From: Chelatococcus sp.
GTDB lineage: Bacteria; Pseudomonadota; Alphaproteobacteria; Rhizobiales; Beijerinckiaceae
Direction: 5' to 3'
NCBI GenBank assembly: GCA_003248805.1
Contig: QFQY01000001.1
Span: 109,874 to 173,873 of the forward strand
DNA length: 64,000 nt
The first letter of the stretch is position 1. Every line of letters starts with the position of its first letter. Positions 54,691 to 63,249 of the stretch are shown in pieces. The translations under genes were made by a program, and so were the position numbers. The notes under the pieces are model-generated. The model was not told the DNA's origin and did not search any database. It saw only the letters and a program-made list of their open reading frames with translations.

Positions 54691-55088
54691 GCGGCGATCC
54701 CGCGCTCGCCTTGCAGCGGGCCGTCAATCTGCGCCTGCGGGCCGCAGTGCCGGCTGTGTCGAACCGCGTCTTTGACGAGGTGCCGCAGGACGTCGCCTTT
54801 CCTCACATCGCGATCGGCGATTTCCAGACGGTCGACGACGGGGCGCAGTGCCATGACGGGCTGGAGGTCTTCGCGACGCTCCATGTCTGGTCGCGGGCGG
54901 TCGGACAGGTCGAGAGCAAGACGATCGCAGGGGCCGTTCGCGCCGCCCTGCACGAGGCCGAGCTCGATCTCGGAACCGACTGGCAGTTCCTCGAGATCGC
55001 GCATCAGGACACGCGCCATCTCAAGGATCCCGACGGGCGCACCGCGCATGCCGTCGTCACCTTCCGCGCGCTGATCGCCGCGGCCTGA
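54687..55088 (+). CDS. DUF3168 tail terminator protein
   Basis: A 133-residue protein. NRVFDEVPQDVAFPHIAIGDFQTVDD.. followed by LHVWSRAVGQVESKTIAGAVRAALHEAELDLG is the DUF3168 signature, the phage and GTA tail terminator family that caps the tail tube. Good match in length and order. Confidence 0.9.
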   Translation: MSGDPALALQRAVNLRLRAAVPAVSNRVFDEVPQDVAFPHIAIGDFQTVDDGAQCHDGLEVFATLHVWSRAVGQVESKTIAGAVRAALHEAELDLGTDWQFLEIAHQDTRHLKDPDGRTAHAVVTFRALIAAA

Positions 55089-55111
55089 CACCCCACGCAA
55101 CGGAGGCCACC

Positions 55112-55576
55112 ATGGCACAGCCGACCGTCCTTTCCTTCGGAAAGGGTCTTCTCTTCCTGGGCGACGCCGCCGATCCGGAGGTCTTCGCCAAGATCTGCGG
55201 CTTCAACTCGATCCGCCTCCAGCTGGAGAAGGATACCAACGACGTCACCATTCCGGACTGCGACGATCCGGACGCGCCGGCCTGGCGCGCCACGGACGTG
55301 CTCAACCTGTCCTGGTCGGTCGAGTGCGAGGGCATCATGGCCAAGGAGGCCGAGCCGCTGCTCTGGGCCGCGATGAACCGGGCCGAGGCGACCAGCCTGC
55401 GCCTGCGCCTCGTCGGCTTCGCCACCGGTTCCGGCACGCCGGACCTGCAGTTTTCCGGCAAGGCCCATATCACCGCCTCGATCAGCGGCGAGCGCGGCAA
55501 CAAGTTCCAGATCAGCATGACGGGCACCGGCGACGGCGCCCTGACGCGCGCGGCCGTGGCGGCGCTGACGCCATGA
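55112..55576 (+). CDS. Major tail tube protein
   Basis: A 154-residue protein starting after GGAGGCCACC. VLSFGKGLLFLGDAADPEVFAKICGFNSIRLQLEKDTNDVTIPDCDDPDAPAWRATDVLNLSWSVECEG is the long non-contractile tail tube family (TP901-1/lambda V-like). SGTPDLQFSGKAHITASISGERGNKFQISMTGTG is the conserved end. No sheath gene follows, so the tail is non-contractile. Confidence 0.88.
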   Translation: MAQPTVLSFGKGLLFLGDAADPEVFAKICGFNSIRLQLEKDTNDVTIPDCDDPDAPAWRATDVLNLSWSVECEGIMAKEAEPLLWAAMNRAEATSLRLRLVGFATGSGTPDLQFSGKAHITASISGERGNKFQISMTGTGDGALTRAAVAALTP

Positions 55577-55983
55577 GCCTCTGCCGCATCGATCTGGAAT
55601 GGGCGGACGGGACCTATCCGTTCTGCCTGCCGCTGGCGCAGCTCGAGGAGCTGCAGACGCTGTGCGACGCGGGGCCGATGGTCATTCTGGAACGTCTGCG
55701 TCATGGCGCATGGACGTCGAAGGAAGTCTATCATCCAATCCGGCTCGGCCTGATCGGCGGAGGCATGCCGCCTGACGCCGCGCTCCGCAAGACGCGCCTC
55801 TATGTGCTGGAACGGCCATGGGCGGAGAACGTCCAGACTGCGATGGCTGTGGTGGCGGCGGTGCTGTTCGGCAAGCCGGAGGAGACCGTGGGAAAATCTC
55901 GGGCGGCGGGGAGAAAGCGAGCGCGCCGCGCCGCCCGAACGGAAAGCTCGACTTCCGCGAGTTCTACGGACTCGGGTGCGTAA
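55573..55983 (+). CDS. Tail assembly chaperone G-type (zero-frame product)
   Basis: A 136-residue protein overlapping the tube stop (ATGA). CRIDLEWADGTYPFCLPLAQLEELQTLCDAGPMVILERLRHGAWTSKEVYHPIRLGLIGGGM is the GTA/tail chaperone pattern (GTA_TIM-like). After residue 108 the zero frame turns into Arg/Ser/Ala-rich sequence (RKRARRAARTESSTSASS), typical of what follows a frameshift site. Confidence 0.85.
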   Translation: MSLCRIDLEWADGTYPFCLPLAQLEELQTLCDAGPMVILERLRHGAWTSKEVYHPIRLGLIGGGMPPDAALRKTRLYVLERPWAENVQTAMAVVAAVLFGKPEETVGKSRAAGRKRARRAARTESSTSASSTDSGA

Positions 55984-56150
55984 TGGGCTTCACGCCGCAG
56001 CAGGTCGGCGCGATGTCCTTCTGGCAATTCATGGCCTGTGCCGACGGCTGGGCCCGTGCGAACGATCCCAAGGCGGCGAAGCGTTCGAACGACGACGATT
56101 TCAGCGAGGTCGAGGCCCTGCTCGAAGCCGCGCCGGAGACGATGCATTAG
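55573..56150 (+). CDS. Tail assembly chaperone GT fusion made by -1 frameshift
   Basis: The slip site GGGAAAA (55890-55896) reads G-GGA-AAA in the zero frame. A -1 shift continues as ISGGGEKASAPRRPNGKLDFREFYGLGCVMGFTPQQVGAMSFWQFMACADGW and ends at 56150, giving about 192 residues. DFREFYGLGCVMGFTPQQVGAMSFWQFMAC is a typical second domain (T part) that has no start codon of its own with a binding site. The arrangement equals lambda G/GT. Confidence 0.83.
55890..55896 (+). promoter_or_regulatory. -1 frameshift slippery heptamer G GGA AAA
   Basis: Codons GTG GGA AAA give X XXY YYZ = G GGA AAA, one base different from lambda GGGAAAG. The downstream -1 frame stays open to 56150. Confidence 0.82.
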
Positions 56151-56392
56151 GGCTTTGGTGGCTGGCGCTTGCTATCGTCGATTGCCTTTTGAAGTGCGTC
56201 TCGATCGGCATGGCTCGGCAAGCGTCCGCCCTGCGATGCGGTTGTTGCCGCATTAAGATCGGCCAGGAACGCTTCGACGTTCACCCGGCAGCGTATCTCG
56301 TCGGCGGCCTGCGTCTTGATCGCGTCCGGCAGCAATGCGGTTCCAGCCCCCGCTGCGAAGGCAACTGCCGCGATCCACGATCCCTTGTTCAT
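56147..56392 (-). CDS. Small exported protein encoded against the tail operon
   Basis: An 81-residue protein on the minus strand. ATG 56392 has GGAGG six bases upstream. An ATG at 56398 is in frame but directly abuts the site. NKGSWIAAVAFAAGAGTALLPDAIK looks like a signal peptide or membrane anchor. The mature part (TQAADEIRCRVNVEAFLADLNAATTASQGGRLPSHADRDALQKAID) has one Cys. It fills the gap between chaperone and tape measure exactly. No family recognised. Such reversed genes in late operons are usually lysogenic conversion genes. Confidence 0.6.
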   Translation of the reverse strand: MNKGSWIAAVAFAAGAGTALLPDAIKTQAADEIRCRVNVEAFLADLNAATTASQGGRLPSHADRDALQKAIDDSKRQPPKP

Positions 56393-56414
56393 CTTCATCC
56401 TCCCGAGGTAGCCG

Positions 56415-58403
56415 ATGGCTCAGTCTGATCTCGTCGTTTCGGTCGGCGCCAATATTGCCGCGCTGGAACGCCAGATGAAAGCCGCCGCTCAGTCGAGCGA
56501 AAAGGCGGCGGCCGATATCGAGGCGCGGTTCAACAAGATGAACCCGTCCTTTTCGACGCAGGCACTGACCGGAGCGCTGAAGGGCTTCGCCGCAGCCTTC
56601 ACGCTCGACAAGATCATTCGGGGCCTCGCCGATGCGAACGCGGAGCTCGTCCGGATCGGCGAGACCGCCAAGCGCGTGGGCCTCGATCTGCAGCGTTTTC
56701 AGGAATTGCAGTTCGCGGGCGCGACGAACGGTATCAGCAACAAGCAGTTCGGCACGGGTATCGAGGGGCTCGCCGAAAAGCTGAATGAGGCGCGCCAGGC
56801 GGAGAACGGCCTGTCGAAGCTGCTCGACGACAACAATGTCAAGTACAAGGATCGTCGCGGAGAGGTGATCGGGGTCAACGAGGCGCTCGGCCAGGTCGCC
56901 AATCTCGTGCGCAATGCCGCGACCGAGTTCGACAAGATCAAGATCGCCGAGGCCGCCGGCCTGACGCGCGACTGGGTTCCCCTGCTGGAGCAGGGGGCGG
57001 ATGCGATCAACCGTCAGGCCGCTGCGGCGAAGAACGCGGGCGCGGTGATCGATGCCGACGTGATCCAGAAGGCGAAGGACTTCGAGCGCGACTGGGCGGT
57101 GGCCGTCGAGCGCTGGTCTGCGCTCATCAAAAGCAATGCCGGTGCGCTGATCGGGGTGATCGACACGCTCATCGCCAAGGCTGCGTCGCTCTACGGCATG
57201 GTCGCCAATTCCGATGTTGCTGCGCGGCTCGAAAACTATTCGCGCCGGACCCTGGCCGAGGAGGACATCCGCAACAATGGTCGCGGTCTGGCCGGCGCGA
57301 GCCGTCAGACCCTGGAATATGTCAAGCAGGCCTTCGGCGATGCGGCTGATCCGGTCGTCGACCAGCGCCTTGCCCAGCTGAAGGAGATGGATCGCGAGAA
57401 CAAGCGTGCTGCCGGGTTCGGAAACATTCGATCTCCCCAGAAGCCGGCGGGGCCGAAGACCGATACATCGTCGCTGTTCGAGAAAGGCGGCGGTGGCGGG
57501 AAGTCCGAGGAAGAGCAGGCGCAGGCGCGGCTGGAGCGCTATATCGAGACGCTGATGCGCCAGAACTCGGTCCTAGACGCCGAGATCGCGACGTTCGGCC
57601 GCTCCAATGCCGAGAAGCGCGCCGCCGTCGAGCTGGCGAAGGCGCAGGTCGACCTCAACAAGCTCGACGAGACAGAGCGCGCCAAGATCGTCGCCAGCCT
57701 GACGCGCGAGATCGAGCTGTCGGAAAAGAAGCGCACGCAGCTCGAAAGCATGAAGACGGCCCAGAAGGGCCTGCAGGATGCGCAGCGTTATTTCGGCGAT
57801 GCCGCGGTCGACGCGCTGGAGGATCTGATCGTCAACGGCGCCAAGGCCGAGGATGTGGTCAAGCGCCTGGCGGCCTCGCTCGCCAAGGCGGCCCTGCAGG
57901 CGGCGCTGATGGGCTCCGGCCCGCTCGCCGGGCTCTTCGGCACGGGCGGCAGCAATGGCGGCATCGGCGGCCTGTTCGGGCTGGTCTTCGGCGGCGTCAA
58001 GGCGGCGGGCGGCGGCTTCATCTCGGGGCGCGGCTCGGCGACCTCCGATTCCATTCCCGCGCGGCTGTCGAACGGCGAATTCGTCGTCAACGCCGCCTCG
58101 ACCCGCCGGCATCGCGACCTGCTCGAGGCGATCAATGCCGGGCGCGTACCCGGTTTCGCCGCCGGCGGGCTGGTCGGCCGCCTGCCGGCGATCGCGCCGC
58201 GCACCGGCGGCGGGGCCGGCCTCGTCGTCAACGTCACGAACAACAGCCCGGCGCAAGTCGAGACCAGGCCGCGGCGCGATGGCGGCGTCGACCTGATCAT
58301 CGCGCAGGTCGAGGGCACGCTGGGCGAGCGGGTGCTGCGCGGACAGGGCTCGCTCGTGCAGGCCTTCGGAGCCCGCCAGTCGAACCGGCAGCTGCGGGGC
58401 TGA
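56415..58403 (+). CDS. Tail tape measure protein of prophage 2
   Basis: A 662-residue protein starting after CCGAGGTAGCCG. DLVVSVGANIAALERQMKAAAQSSEKAAADIEARFNKMN at the N-terminus and long helices (residues 60-330 and 370-470) fit a lambda H-like tape measure. SATSDSIPARLSNGEFVVNAASTRRHRDLLEAINAGRVPGFAAGGLV near residues 540-590 is a typical C-terminal motif (..G...sDsi.a.lS.GEfVv.a.a...g...L..iN.g). Short relative to many siphophage tape measures, so the tail should be about 100 nm by the usual length rule. Confidence 0.9.
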   Translation: MAQSDLVVSVGANIAALERQMKAAAQSSEKAAADIEARFNKMNPSFSTQALTGALKGFAAAFTLDKIIRGLADANAELVRIGETAKRVGLDLQRFQELQFAGATNGISNKQFGTGIEGLAEKLNEARQAENGLSKLLDDNNVKYKDRRGEVIGVNEALGQVANLVRNAATEFDKIKIAEAAGLTRDWVPLLEQGADAINRQAAAAKNAGAVIDADVIQKAKDFERDWAVAVERWSALIKSNAGALIGVIDTLIAKAASLYGMVANSDVAARLENYSRRTLAEEDIRNNGRGLAGASRQTLEYVKQAFGDAADPVVDQRLAQLKEMDRENKRAAGFGNIRSPQKPAGPKTDTSSLFEKGGGGGKSEEEQAQARLERYIETLMRQNSVLDAEIATFGRSNAEKRAAVELAKAQVDLNKLDETERAKIVASLTREIELSEKKRTQLESMKTAQKGLQDAQRYFGDAAVDALEDLIVNGAKAEDVVKRLAASLAKAALQAALMGSGPLAGLFGTGGSNGGIGGLFGLVFGGVKAAGGGFISGRGSATSDSIPARLSNGEFVVNAASTRRHRDLLEAINAGRVPGFAAGGLVGRLPAIAPRTGGGAGLVVNVTNNSPAQVETRPRRDGGVDLIIAQVEGTLGERVLRGQGSLVQAFGARQSNRQLRG

Positions 58404-58408
58404 TCGCC

Positions 58409-58786
58409 ATGTCCGTTCCCGTCTGGCCGAGCCTTGTCCCGGCCCGGCCCGTCGTCAGCGGCGTTTCGGCCGGCGCGACGCATGGCGCCCCGATCGAAAG
58501 CCAGACCGAGGGCGGGCCACCGATCATGCGCCCGCGCCCGGGGCCGCGCTCGACCGAGCTGCCCTTCCGCTCCGTCCTGCTGACGCGGGCGCAATGGGCC
58601 GCCTTCGAGCAGTTCGCGCGGGTCGACCTGCGCGGCGGCTCGCTCGTCTTCGAGATGCCGGTGTTCCGGCCCGATGCCGGGATGGTCGCGCGCAAATGCC
58701 AGATCAAGGGCGGGCAGTGGGAGACCGACTATTCGGCCGCCTCGCGCTTCCGCGTCTCCTTCACCCTTGTCGTCTGGAACTACTGA
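58409..58786 (+). CDS. Distal tail protein candidate
   Basis: A 125-residue protein (MSVPVWPSLVPARPVVSGVS.. PRSTELPFRSVLLTRAQWAAFEQFARVDLRGGSLVFEMPVF.. ending FRVSFTLVVWNY). It fills the slot of lambda M or GTA distal tail genes right after the tape measure. The beta-strand end RVSFTLVVWNY suits a tail ring protein. Weak family evidence. Confidence 0.6.
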   Translation: MSVPVWPSLVPARPVVSGVSAGATHGAPIESQTEGGPPIMRPRPGPRSTELPFRSVLLTRAQWAAFEQFARVDLRGGSLVFEMPVFRPDAGMVARKCQIKGGQWETDYSAASRFRVSFTLVVWNY

Positions 58787-58789
58787 CGC

Positions 58790-59302
58790 ATGACGCTCAC
58801 GCCTGCGCTCGAGGAGGCCTATGCCGCCGTCGATCTGACCGGCGAGCAGCTCTATACGCTGGAGATCGACCACCCGACGCTGGCCGAGCCGCTGCGCTTC
58901 GTCCAGGGCACGCGGGTGAAGGACGTTCATGAGACGGTGGCGCTGCCGGTTCCGGGCGACCCGGCGGCTTTGTTCACGGTCGTGGCGTTCGATTTCCAGC
59001 GCCCGGGCCAGGGCGAGGGCGGCGCGACGAAGGCGAAGATCCGGGTCGACAACGTTTCGCGCCAATTGCAGGACGCGCTGCGGGCGGCCATTGCCTCCGA
59101 CCAGCCCTTTTCCGTCACCTACCGGGTCTATTCGACGCTGGACCTGAACCATCCCGACACCTGGGACGGGCTGCGCATGGGCTCGGTTTCGGTCGGGGCG
59201 ATCTCGTCCTCGGGCGATCTCTATTACGAGGAGATCGAGCTCAAGGCCTTTCCGGGCCGGACATACGATCTCGACAGCTATCCGGCGCTCTACGGGCAGT
59301 GA
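58790..59302 (+). CDS. DUF1833-type tail tip protein
   Basis: A 170-residue protein from ATG 58790. LYTLEIDHPTLAEPLRFVQGTRVKDVHETVALPVPGDPAALFTVVAFDFQRPG followed by AKIRVDNVSRQLQDALRAAIASDQPFSVTYRVYSTLDLNHPDTW is the DUF1833 family seen between tape measure and NlpC genes in siphophages (role as lambda L). Good length match. Confidence 0.85.
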   Translation: MTLTPALEEAYAAVDLTGEQLYTLEIDHPTLAEPLRFVQGTRVKDVHETVALPVPGDPAALFTVVAFDFQRPGQGEGGATKAKIRVDNVSRQLQDALRAAIASDQPFSVTYRVYSTLDLNHPDTWDGLRMGSVSVGAISSSGDLYYEEIELKAFPGRTYDLDSYPALYGQ

Positions 59303-59306
59303 GACG

Positions 59307-59726
59307 ATGGTGATCGAAGCCATGAGCGCGGAGGCGTTTCTCGCCGGCGTGATGAACCGCGCCTATGAGCCGGCGGGCCTCCATTGCTGGGAGCTGGTGC
59401 GCCGGTGCCAGCGCCAGGTTTTCGGCCGCGAATTGCCGCCCGTGCTGGTCGCGCCGGAGCGCAGGCGCGAGCTCTTCGGCCTGATGGCGCTGCGCCATTC
59501 TCATGGCGGCTGGCGCGAGGTCGAGGGGCCGGCCCATGGCGCGGTCGTCTTCCTTTCGCGCAACGGCCACGACCCGGCGCGGGCCGCCTGCCATGCCGGC
59601 GTCTACCTCGCGCTGGACGGCGGCGGCGTGCTGCACACCGACGCCCCGCATGGCGTCGTCTTCGATTCGCTCCCCGCGCTCACCGCCCGCAACTGGGCCG
59701 AGCCATCCTTCTACCTGCCGGTCTGA
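59307..59726 (+). CDS. Tail assembly protein with NlpC/P60-like peptidase domain
   Basis: A 139-residue protein. PAGLHCWELVRRCQRQVFGRELP carries the catalytic Cys (residue 27), GAVVFLSRN.., AACHAGVYLALDGGGVLHTDAPHGVVFDSL carries the His and following polar residues of the NlpC/P60 triad. Equivalent to lambda K and to the GTA peptidase. It would cut peptidoglycan during DNA injection. Overlaps the next ATG. Confidence 0.87.
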   Translation: MVIEAMSAEAFLAGVMNRAYEPAGLHCWELVRRCQRQVFGRELPPVLVAPERRRELFGLMALRHSHGGWREVEGPAHGAVVFLSRNGHDPARAACHAGVYLALDGGGVLHTDAPHGVVFDSLPALTARNWAEPSFYLPV

Positions 59727-62700
59727 TGTCCACGATCCTGTTCCAGCGCGCCGACGGCAAGCCGGCGGGCGAAGCCGTGACGCTTCCGCGCGGCCGGCGC
59801 CGGCTGTCGGCGCTGATGCGCGCCCATGCCGACCGCTCGCGTCCGCATATCGTCTCGGTGCATCGCCGCCAGGGCACGGCGCGGGCCGAGCCGCTCGGCG
59901 TCACCGACATGTCGGTCAGGCTGCGCCGGCACTGGTCGCGCACGCTGGTCGGCCCGCGCGACACCGTCATCGTCACCTATCTGCCCGCGGGCGGCGGCGG
60001 CGCCTCCGCCTCGGGGTCGAGCGGCGCGGGCAAGGGCGCCTCGATCGGCCTGGTGGTGGCGGCGGTCGCGCTCGCGGCCATCGCGCCTTATGCCACCCCC
60101 TTCATCGCCGCCGGCCTCGGCGTCTCCGCCTCGGTGGCGGGCACGATCTGGGCCGCCGGCTCGGCCCTGGCGCTCGCCGGTGGCGGCTATCTGCTGTCGC
60201 GGGCGACGCAGGCCAAGGCGAACAAGGCGACGGAGGACAGGCCGGTCTACGGCGTCGGCGGTGGCGGCAACCTGCCGCGCTCGGGCGACCGCATCCCGGT
60301 CATCTATGGCCGCTGCTGGACCTCGCCCGATCTCTCGCAACCGGATTACTCGATCTACGAGGGTGACGACCAGGTGCTCTACAAGCGCCTGACGATCGGC
60401 TGCGGACGCTATGCGCTGAAGTCGGTCCGCGTCTCCGGCGTCACCATGTGGACCGCCGAAGGCGGATTGACGCCGCCCTTCGCCGGCGCCGCCGATCCGC
60501 AGCTCATCCAGCCCGGCGGCACGTCGAGCCTGGTGCCGGGCTCGGTCGCCAGCGTCGCGGCCGTCGGCAGCAACGAACTGCCGCGCGCCACGGCCTTCCC
60601 GAACTGGGCCGGGCCGTTCGATTTCGGGCCGGGCGCGGCGGCGCAGACGCGCATCCAGATCGACTTCACCCTGCCGCAGGGCTGCTACGCGGTGCCGGAT
60701 GGCGGCAAGTTCGAGGGCAAGCAATATGCCGCGCTCTGGGGCATCCTCGTCGAATACGCCCCCTGCGACGACGATGGCGAGCCGACCGGCTCCTGGTCGA
60801 CGCTGCTGAACGAGACCGGCGAGGTGCTGTCGACGCGGGCGATGCGCTTCACCCGCTTCGTCGACATCGCGTCCGGCCGCTACACCTTCCGCGCCCGCAA
60901 TGTCGGCGCGGCGGAGGAGATCGCCCATTCCTCGGGCCTGTTCAACGCCAAGATCACCAACACGGTGATCTGGGAGGGGCTGCGCTCGCATATCCCGCAG
61001 ACCGCGACGCGCCCCGGCATCACCGAGCTGGCGCTGAAGATCCGCTCCGGCAAGGCGCTCGGCGTCACCTCCTATGGCGATGTCGAGGTCGAGGTGCAGC
61101 GCATCCTGCCGGTCTGGTACGGGGCGGGCCCGGGTTGGATCGAGGAAGAGACCAGCAAGAGCGTCTGGGCGGCGGCCGACATCCTGCGCGACAGCAGCCA
61201 TGGCGCCGGCATCGGCGACGGCGCGATCGACCTCGCCCGGCTGAAGCACTATGCCGAGACGCTGACCGAGTATGACGAGTTCAACGGCGTGATCCGCGGC
61301 CCCGTCTCGGTCCATGAGGCGCTGACCACGGTGCTCGGCACGATGCGCGCCTCGCCGCTGCGGCTCGGCAGCACCTGGACGATCGTGCGCGACGAGCCGC
61401 GCGCGGTGCGCAAGCACGTCATCACCCGTCGCCAGATCCTGCGGGATTCGACCGGCCAGGTGTTCAACCTCGATCTCTCCGACGGCTCGGCCGACGTCAT
61501 CGTCGAATGGTATGCCGAGGGCGATCCCAAGCGGCTGCGCAGCCACCGCGTCACCATCGGCACGCAGACCAGCGTGCCCCGCCGCATGCAGGCCACGGGC
61601 GCGACCTCGGCCGCGCATGCGATCCATCTCGCGACCTGGGCGGCGGCGACCGCCTATTACCGGCGCGAGCGGCGCAGCCTGTCGCTCGAACTCGCCGGCC
61701 GCCTCGTCCTGCCGAACGACCTCGCTTTGATCGACGCCTGGTATTTCGACAGGATCGAGACCGCCGGCATCGCGGCCGAGCGCATCGACCGGGACGCCGG
61801 CGTCTTCGCTTTCACGCTCGACAGCGAGATCGCGATCGCGGAAGGCAGCTACGGCCTGCTGCGGGCCCGCGACGGGCGCGAATGGGGGCCGGTGGCGCTG
61901 ACGCAGTCCGGCGGCGTCGTCCAGTTCGACGCGGACGACGTGGCGCTCGCCGAGACGCAGAGCGGGCTCGACCTCGAGGAGGTGCTCGCGACCGCGATGC
62001 AGGCCATGACGACGCTGGTCGTCGGCACGCTGGAGGAGGTGCAGGGCGCCTGGCTCGTCCGCTCGGTCCAGTTCAACGGCGACGACGCGCAGATCGAGGC
62101 GGTGTTCGACGCGCCGCAGGTCTGGAGCGCGCTGGCCGAGCCGATCGTCGTGCCGCCGCCGCCGCCCTCTTCCGGACTGGAAAACGCCGCGACCATCGCC
62201 GTGCCCTGGATCGCGGCCAAGCCGGTGCAGCGCAACGGCGCGATGTTCATGGACTGGACGCTGGGGCGCTCGCGCGATGCCGGCGCGACCTATGTCGTGC
62301 TGGTTTCCTATGACGGCTGGACCACCTCGGAGGAAGCCTATCGGGGCCCGGCGATCGACGGGACCTATCCGCTGCGCGAAGTCGACACCACCGTCTATGT
62401 GCGGGCCTATGCGCTCTCGGAAAGCGGGGTGCGCGGCGCCTTCGTCTCGACGCAGTTCTCGGCCGTGCCGGCGATCATCGACCTCGGCAACGCGGCGCCG
62501 GGCACCCTGCCCTACCGCGCCTTCCTCGACGGCATGGAGCCGGTCGCGCTTGTCGCCGAACTGCCCGACCTCTCCGGCTATCAGGGCCCGCAATTCGCGG
62601 TGCGGGTCTCCGACCGGACCATGCACAAGGTCTCCGACGACGGCCTGTCCTGGGAGCCGATCGCGGCGCAGGACTATGTCGCGGGCTCGATCGTCGCCGG

Positions 62701-62947
62701 CTCGCTCGCCGTCGGCGCGGTCGATGCCACCGCGATCGACGTCGAGAACCTCTCGGCGATCAGCGCGCAGCTCGGCGACATCCTGGGCGGCTCGCTCAAC
62801 ATCAACAACCGCTTCATGGTGGCGGCCGACGGCACGGTGACGCTGCTCTCGGCCGCGACCGGCGCGCGGCTGGTGATCTCGAATTCGCTGATCGAGGTCT
62901 TCGATGGCGCCGGCACGCGGCGCGTGCGGATGGGGGTCTGGCCCTGA
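59726..62947 (+). CDS. Tail tip / host specificity protein (gpJ-like)
   Basis: A 1073-residue protein from ATG 59726. Residues 95-165 hold two hydrophobic stretches (ASIGLVVAAVALAAIAPYATPFIAAGLGVSASVAG), as in lambda I/J fusions. Residues 190-600 show the J-type hub (RSGDRIPVIYGRCWTSPDLSQPDYS, VEVQRILPVWYG, LKHYAETLTEYDEF). Fibronectin type III-like repeats follow near residues 810-900 (MDWTLGRSRDAGATYVVLVSYDGWTTSEEAYRGPAI). The C-terminus (ISAQLGDILGGSLNINNRFMV) matches the J central straight fibre base. Confidence 0.9.
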   Translation: MSTILFQRADGKPAGEAVTLPRGRRRLSALMRAHADRSRPHIVSVHRRQGTARAEPLGVTDMSVRLRRHWSRTLVGPRDTVIVTYLPAGGGGASASGSSGAGKGASIGLVVAAVALAAIAPYATPFIAAGLGVSASVAGTIWAAGSALALAGGGYLLSRATQAKANKATEDRPVYGVGGGGNLPRSGDRIPVIYGRCWTSPDLSQPDYSIYEGDDQVLYKRLTIGCGRYALKSVRVSGVTMWTAEGGLTPPFAGAADPQLIQPGGTSSLVPGSVASVAAVGSNELPRATAFPNWAGPFDFGPGAAAQTRIQIDFTLPQGCYAVPDGGKFEGKQYAALWGILVEYAPCDDDGEPTGSWSTLLNETGEVLSTRAMRFTRFVDIASGRYTFRARNVGAAEEIAHSSGLFNAKITNTVIWEGLRSHIPQTATRPGITELALKIRSGKALGVTSYGDVEVEVQRILPVWYGAGPGWIEEETSKSVWAAADILRDSSHGAGIGDGAIDLARLKHYAETLTEYDEFNGVIRGPVSVHEALTTVLGTMRASPLRLGSTWTIVRDEPRAVRKHVITRRQILRDSTGQVFNLDLSDGSADVIVEWYAEGDPKRLRSHRVTIGTQTSVPRRMQATGATSAAHAIHLATWAAATAYYRRERRSLSLELAGRLVLPNDLALIDAWYFDRIETAGIAAERIDRDAGVFAFTLDSEIAIAEGSYGLLRARDGREWGPVALTQSGGVVQFDADDVALAETQSGLDLEEVLATAMQAMTTLVVGTLEEVQGAWLVRSVQFNGDDAQIEAVFDAPQVWSALAEPIVVPPPPPSSGLENAATIAVPWIAAKPVQRNGAMFMDWTLGRSRDAGATYVVLVSYDGWTTSEEAYRGPAIDGTYPLREVDTTVYVRAYALSESGVRGAFVSTQFSAVPAIIDLGNAAPGTLPYRAFLDGMEPVALVAELPDLSGYQGPQFAVRVSDRTMHKVSDDGLSWEPIAAQDYVAGSIVAGSLAVGAVDATAIDVENLSAISAQLGDILGGSLNINNRFMVAADGTVTLLSAATGARLVISNSLIEVFDGAGTRRVRMGVWP

Positions 62948-63249
62948 TGGCCGCCGGACTACAGGTGTTCGATGCATCGGGCGGCCTGAGAACCGATCTC
63001 GGCGACCGCGTCCTGCGCTTCCTCGGCACCATCGTGGTCGGGCCGGGCCCGGCCTCCGGCGTCGTGATCAATGACGGCTTCCTCACCGGGACGCCGTTCT
63101 GGTTTTCCTCGATGCATGCGAACAACCCGTCGAGCTTCTGGCCCGGCGAGGGGCTGCTCGCCGCTGACGTCTCCTTCTCGGGCAACGTCATGAGCTGGAG
63201 CCTGCCGAGCGGGCGGCCGACGACGCGCATCCAGTACGGGGTGTGGTGA
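62947..63249 (+). CDS. Tail tip associated protein, unknown
   Basis: A 100-residue protein overlapping the J stop by one base. MAAGLQVFDASGGLRTDLGDRVLRFLGTIVVGPGPASG.. is a pattern seen in short proteins after gpJ-like genes (..qif...G.l..d..d...r.lg...v). Aromatic-rich middle (FLTGTPFWFSSMHANNPSSFW). Likely a tail tip attachment or fibre protein. Confidence 0.6.
   Translation: MAAGLQVFDASGGLRTDLGDRVLRFLGTIVVGPGPASGVVINDGFLTGTPFWFSSMHANNPSSFWPGEGLLAADVSFSGNVMSWSLPSGRPTTRIQYGVW

Noticed and set aside
59711..62977. A 1088-codon minus-strand frame over the gpJ-like gene
   Set aside because: Same cause: absence of stops in antisense of GC-rich codons. No ribosome binding site and biased composition.
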